From: Nitriliruptoraceae bacterium
Lineage (GTDB): Bacteria; Actinomycetota; Nitriliruptoria; Nitriliruptorales; Nitriliruptoraceae
NCBI GenBank assembly: GCA_007120485.1
Contig: SKNP01000394.1
Location: 1 to 8,262, forward strand
Direction of reading: 5' to 3'
Length of the DNA stretch: 8,262 nt
Under the pieces are notes generated by a model. That model saw only the letters and a program-made list of their open reading frames with translations, was not told where the DNA came from and searched no databases. Below, in pieces: positions 5,896-8,262 of this stretch; the first letter of the stretch is position 1, and every line of letters begins with the position of its first letter. A program made the position numbers and the translations under genes.

Positions 5896-6762
5896 TCAGG
5901 TCCGGCCGGTGATCGCGCTCCGCCGACTTGCGAGCGCAGCGATCCCGGCGAACACCACCGCGTAGCCGAGCACCCAGGCGAGGTGCACCGTCACGCCGCT
6001 CGGCGCGACACCCGTCCACACCTCGGCGTCGGCGGCGGGGGCGACGTGCTGCCAGGCCAACTGTCCGAAGTGGAACGTGGGTAGCCACACGGCGATGTCG
6101 GCGAGCACCGACGGCAACTCGCCCAGGGGTACGAAGAAGCCGGACAGGAACGCCAGGGGCAGGAAGATCAGGTTGGCGATGGCGGTCGCGGCACGCGGCG
6201 AGGTCGCGTAGGCGATCGCGAAACCCAACGTGCTGAAGACCAGGCCGCCAGCCAACACGGTTGCCGTCAGGGCCAGCCACGTGCCCGCATCCAGCCGGAC
6301 GTTGCCTGCGGTCACCGCCAGGCCAGCGATCGAAGCCACGATCAGGATCCCACCGACGAACGCGAGCGCCATCTTGGCGCCGAGGTAGCTCCACGTCGGC
6401 AGCGGGGTCGCACGCATGGTGCGGACCCACCCACGCCCACGTTCCTGGGCGATGCTCTCCCCGAACGTGAAGATCGCCAACGACACGACGCCGTAGGCGC
6501 AGAACGACACCATCATCATGGTGCCGACGTGGGTCCCGTCCGGCAGCACGTTCGACGGTGCGGCGTTGGACAGCCCGAACATCGCGTACAACAGCGCCGG
6601 GAGCGCCACGGCACCCACCACGAACTGCGTCGATCGCGCGGTGCTCCGTAGCTCCACCCTTACCTGGGTTGCCAGCAGCGTCAGCCAGCCGCGGTTGCGT
6701 TGGAGCTCGGACGGCCCGGACGTCCTCGGGTCACCGATCTCGAGGCTGTGTGCACGGCTCAT
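5896..6762 (-). CDS. ABC-2 type permease of the kinase-linked exporter
   Basis: A 288-residue membrane subunit with a cytoplasmic N-terminal tail of about 45 residues. Six hydrophobic segments follow at about 46-64, 79-101, 130-152, 161-184, 192-212 and 258-278. The coupling region after segment two reads ESIAQERGRGWVRTMRATPLP (102-122), as in ABC2_membrane proteins of the YvfS type. The loop after segment five (SGFFVPLGELPSVLADIAVWLPTFHFGQLAW) carries the usual FxP...LP...LP pattern. Its start codon overlaps the ATPase stop as ATGA (6759-6762), so it is translationally coupled to its ATPase. The gene is only distantly similar to the DrrB-like permease of the first module, so this is not a local duplication. 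The substrate is unknown; linkage to a membrane-embedded kinase suggests an envelope-active compound or lipid, by inference only. Confidence 0.9.
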   Translation of the reverse strand: MSRAHSLEIGDPRTSGPSELQRNRGWLTLLATQVRVELRSTARSTQFVVGAVALPALLYAMFGLSNAAPSNVLPDGTHVGTMMMVSFCAYGVVSLAIFTFGESIAQERGRGWVRTMRATPLPTWSYLGAKMALAFVGGILIVASIAGLAVTAGNVRLDAGTWLALTATVLAGGLVFSTLGFAIAYATSPRAATAIANLIFLPLAFLSGFFVPLGELPSVLADIAVWLPTFHFGQLAWQHVAPAADAEVWTGVAPSGVTVHLAWVLGYAVVFAGIAALASRRSAITGRT

Positions 6763-7691
6763 CGCACCGCTCCCAACGGCCGCGTCATCGGCGGCACCGA
6801 CGGCTCAGCCAGCTGCGCCAACGCGTCCTCGAGATCCGCTTCGCTCACCGACAGGCGGTCCATCCGGTAGCCGGCATCCACGAGCGGCACGACGACGTTC
6901 TCCGCGACATCCGCCCAGATCCGGAGCCCCCGTGCCCCGCCTTCCGGCGGCCCATCGTCCATCGCTTCCACGCGGTCGATGCCATCCCAGGCCGCGACGA
7001 CCTCGCTTGGAGCATCGGTTGCCAGCGAGACCACCACGCCGGGGACCTGCTGCTTGAGCACGGCGGGCGGGGCGTCAGCGATCAAGCGCCCTCCCCGCAA
7101 CACGAGCACCCGGTCCGCCACCGCATCCGCCTCCGCGAGGTCGTGGGTCGCGAAGAGCAGCGTCGCGCCGTCTCCCACGCTGGCCCGGGCCCGTTCCCAG
7201 AAGCTGGCCCGTGCCTCGAGGTCCATCGCCGCCGTTGGTTCGTCGAGCACCAGCAGCGATGGTTCCCCGATGATGGCCATCGCCAGCAACAAGCGTTGTC
7301 GCTCACCGCCCGACAGCACTCCCACCGTCCGGTCGCGTTTGGCGGTCAATCCCACGCGGTCCAGCACGGCCTCCGGCAGTAAGGCCGTCGGGTAGCTGCG
7401 CCCGACGAGCCGAACCAGCTCCTCCACGCTGACCTGGTCCGGCAGCCCCGCATGCTGCAGCATCGCGCCGACCGAGTGGCGTGCACCCCCGGGAGCGCTG
7501 CCGAGCACCCGAGCCGAACCGGTCGTTGGACGCACCAACCCCACCACGACCTCGAACAGCGTCGACTTGCCCGCACCGTTCGGACCCAGGACGGCCACGA
7601 CCTCACCCTGGCCAACCACCGTGTCTACCTCGCCGAGCGCGATGATCTCCCGGTACCGGACCCCTACCTGCTCCAGTTCCACGACCGACAT
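6759..7691 (-). CDS. ABC transporter ATP-binding protein of the kinase-linked exporter
   Basis: With ATG at 7691 this is a 310-residue ATPase, first gene of the four-gene minus-strand operon. Motifs: Walker A GPNGAGKS (36-43), Q-loop Gln79 in GAMLQHAGLP, signature LSGGERQR (126-133), Walker B LLVLDEP (146-152), Asp157 of the D-loop in AAMDLEA, and the switch His183 in FATHDLAEAD. This ATPase keeps the standard His, unlike the DrrA-type ATPase in the same window. A C-terminal extension of about 100 residues (SLATDAPSEVVAAW and beyond) resembles the accessory domain of exporter ATPases and is probably regulatory. The start at 7691 is preferred over an in-frame ATG at 7757: GAGGTG lies 3 bases before it, the protein begins with the expected strand SVVELEQVGVRY, and the 22 codons in between look non-coding (TCT AGG TTC GGT). 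Confidence 0.92.
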   Translation of the reverse strand: MSVVELEQVGVRYREIIALGEVDTVVGQGEVVAVLGPNGAGKSTLFEVVVGLVRPTTGSARVLGSAPGGARHSVGAMLQHAGLPDQVSVEELVRLVGRSYPTALLPEAVLDRVGLTAKRDRTVGVLSGGERQRLLLAMAIIGEPSLLVLDEPTAAMDLEARASFWERARASVGDGATLLFATHDLAEADAVADRVLVLRGGRLIADAPPAVLKQQVPGVVVSLATDAPSEVVAAWDGIDRVEAMDDGPPEGGARGLRIWADVAENVVVPLVDAGYRMDRLSVSEADLEDALAQLAEPSVPPMTRPLGAVR

Positions 7692-7800
7692 ACGCACCTC
7701 GACTGCTGGCCACCTACCGACTCGACCGAACCTAGACACCTCCCCCGGCGACCTCATGTGCCAGGAGTCACGGATCCGGTCCAGCTGAGGGCGGGCCCAT

Positions 7801-7825
7801 CAGCGCGCCCGTCTGAGCCGCGCTG
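7801..7825. repeat. GC-rich inverted repeat (hairpin) in the divergent gap
   Basis: CAGCGCG (7801-7807) and CGCGCTG (7819-7825) form a perfect 7-bp stem around an 11-base loop. It lies upstream of both flanking genes, so a terminator role is not expected. It could be a protein site, a leader structure, or chance in very GC-rich DNA. Confidence 0.4.
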
Positions 7826-7900
7826 GCCGCAGCACGACCGTCGGAGGTGCCCGACCACCGGACCGGACAGGGCCCTCCGACCCTGGGGCAGGTGTGAGCG

Positions 7901-7914
7901 GCATGTGAGCATGC
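7901..7914. repeat. Short palindrome with overlapping direct repeat, possible operator
   Basis: GCATG-TGAG-CATGC is a perfect 5-bp inverted repeat (7901-7914). It overlaps a direct repeat of TGTGAGC at 7893-7899 and 7904-7910, offset by 11 bases, about one helical turn. It lies about 90 bases before the DUF418 start, a suitable place for regulator binding. No regulator can be assigned. Confidence 0.35.
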
Positions 7915-7992
7915 GAGTGGGTGGGTTCATCTCGTGGGTCCCGCCGTCACGGGCAGGTCGCGGCCGTTGGGCATGGCCGGTCGACGCATCTC

Positions 7993-7998
7993 AGGAGG
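7993..7998 (+). promoter_or_regulatory. Perfect ribosome binding site of the DUF418 gene
   Basis: AGGAGG, the full anti-Shine-Dalgarno complement, sits 5 bases before ATG 8004. This decides the start over the in-frame ATG at 7911. It is the strongest ribosome binding site in the window. Confidence 0.8.
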
Positions 7999-8003
7999 CG
8001 ACG

Positions 8004-8262
8004 ATGGCGTCCACACCGCATCACGTCGGTGACCACGTACCCGGTGACGAGCATCCGGCTGCGATCACGCCGACCGCTCCGAGCCAGCGCGAGCCGGTCC
8101 TGGACGTCCTGCGTGGCATCGCGCTGCTCGGGATCCTGCTCATCAACATCGAGTACATGCGGGCGGCCAACTTCTACGAGGCGTTCGTCGGCGGCGCACC
8201 GGCCACCACCTCGGTCGCTGACCGCATCACCGAGTTCGGGATGGGCTGGCTGGCCGCCGGCA
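8004..8262 (+). CDS. DUF418/YeiB-like membrane protein, N-terminal part only (runs off the right edge)
   Basis: The first 86 codons are present. A polar N-terminal tail of about 30 residues, rich in His, Pro and Ala, is followed by EPVLDVLRGIALLGILLINI (30-49). This is the signature of the DUF418 and related acyltransferase-type membrane families: LDxLRGxALxGIL opening the first membrane helix. Next comes EYMRAANFYEAF, a loop, and TSVADRITEFGMGWLAAG at the window edge, the start of a second helical region also typical of DUF418 (a D-R segment before helix two). Family members such as YeiB are polytopic inner-membrane proteins whose biochemical role is mostly uncharacterised; the fold is related to membrane acyltransferases. 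The missing part should hold several further membrane helices and the C-terminal DUF418 domain. It is transcribed away from the exporter operon and need not be functionally linked. Confidence 0.8.
   Translation, partial: MASTPHHVGDHVPGDEHPAAITPTAPSQREPVLDVLRGIALLGILLINIEYMRAANFYEAFVGGAPATTSVADRITEFGMGWLAAG

Larger units (their letters stand above)
7692..8003. other. Divergent intergenic region between the exporter operon and the DUF418 gene
   Basis: The 312 bases should hold both promoters. On the minus strand, TAGGTT (7729-7734) could be a -10 for the exporter operon, but no matching -35 is found. For the rightward gene no convincing promoter pair is visible. The gap contains two palindromes annotated separately and a possible weak stem CAGGG (7868-7872) with CCCTG (7881-7885). 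An in-frame ATG at 7911 opens into the DUF418 frame but has no ribosome binding site. I see no small gene or RNA that I can support. Confidence 0.45.

Noticed and set aside
5723..6430. A 235-codon minus-strand frame overlapping the exporter permease and the gap before the kinase
   Set aside because: Arg/Pro/Gly-rich shadow of the permease gene in a shifted frame, without motif or ribosome binding site.
3067..6762. The two ABC-2 permeases as products of a local duplication or an inverted repeat
   Set aside because: Their coupling-region and loop sequences differ widely and the paired ATPases belong to different subfamilies; no extended DNA identity is seen between the two loci.

Overview
The window comes from a high-GC bacterium, most likely an actinobacterium. 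Third codon positions are strongly G/C, the export and regulatory families present are typical of Actinobacteria, and AT-rich stretches are confined to one regulatory region. I cannot name a genus. No RNA gene, insertion sequence, CRISPR array or prophage feature is visible.

Left flank (1-1203): the first 41 codons of a lipoprotein gene run leftward off the window. A free-standing nucleotidyltransferase-fold gene (312-1073) is transcribed rightward. It ends in a short convergent gap holding a strong hairpin (1148-1167) that also faces the end of the TetR gene.

First export module (1204-3858): a TetR-family repressor gene on the minus strand is divergent from a two-gene DrrA/DrrB-type ABC exporter (ATPase then permease, joined by an ATGA overlap). 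The gap between them is the most structured non-coding DNA here: four alternating half-sites forming two perfect palindromes at 2080-2094 and 2097-2113. A leftward promoter is embedded in them. The expected logic is a ligand-released repressor controlling both itself and the exporter.

Second export module (7691 down to 3952, minus strand): ABC ATPase, ABC-2 permease, NarL-type histidine kinase and LuxR-type response regulator lie in one co-directional operon. This gene order resembles the YvfRSTU arrangement of Bacillus. The kinase has six membrane segments and almost no external domain, so it probably senses through the membrane or through the adjacent transporter. The two export modules are convergent and meet at 3859-3951.

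Right flank (7692-8262): a 312-base divergent gap with small palindromes precedes the 5' end of a DUF418/YeiB-like membrane protein gene with a perfect AGGAGG ribosome binding site, cut off by the window edge.

Overall this looks like an envelope-stress or drug-efflux neighbourhood: two small ABC-2 exporters under two different regulatory logics (one-component and two-component), flanked by a possible small-molecule-modifying nucleotidyltransferase. All major genes belong to known families. I see no clear evidence of an entirely new system; the best leads are the operator array and the nucleotidyltransferase.
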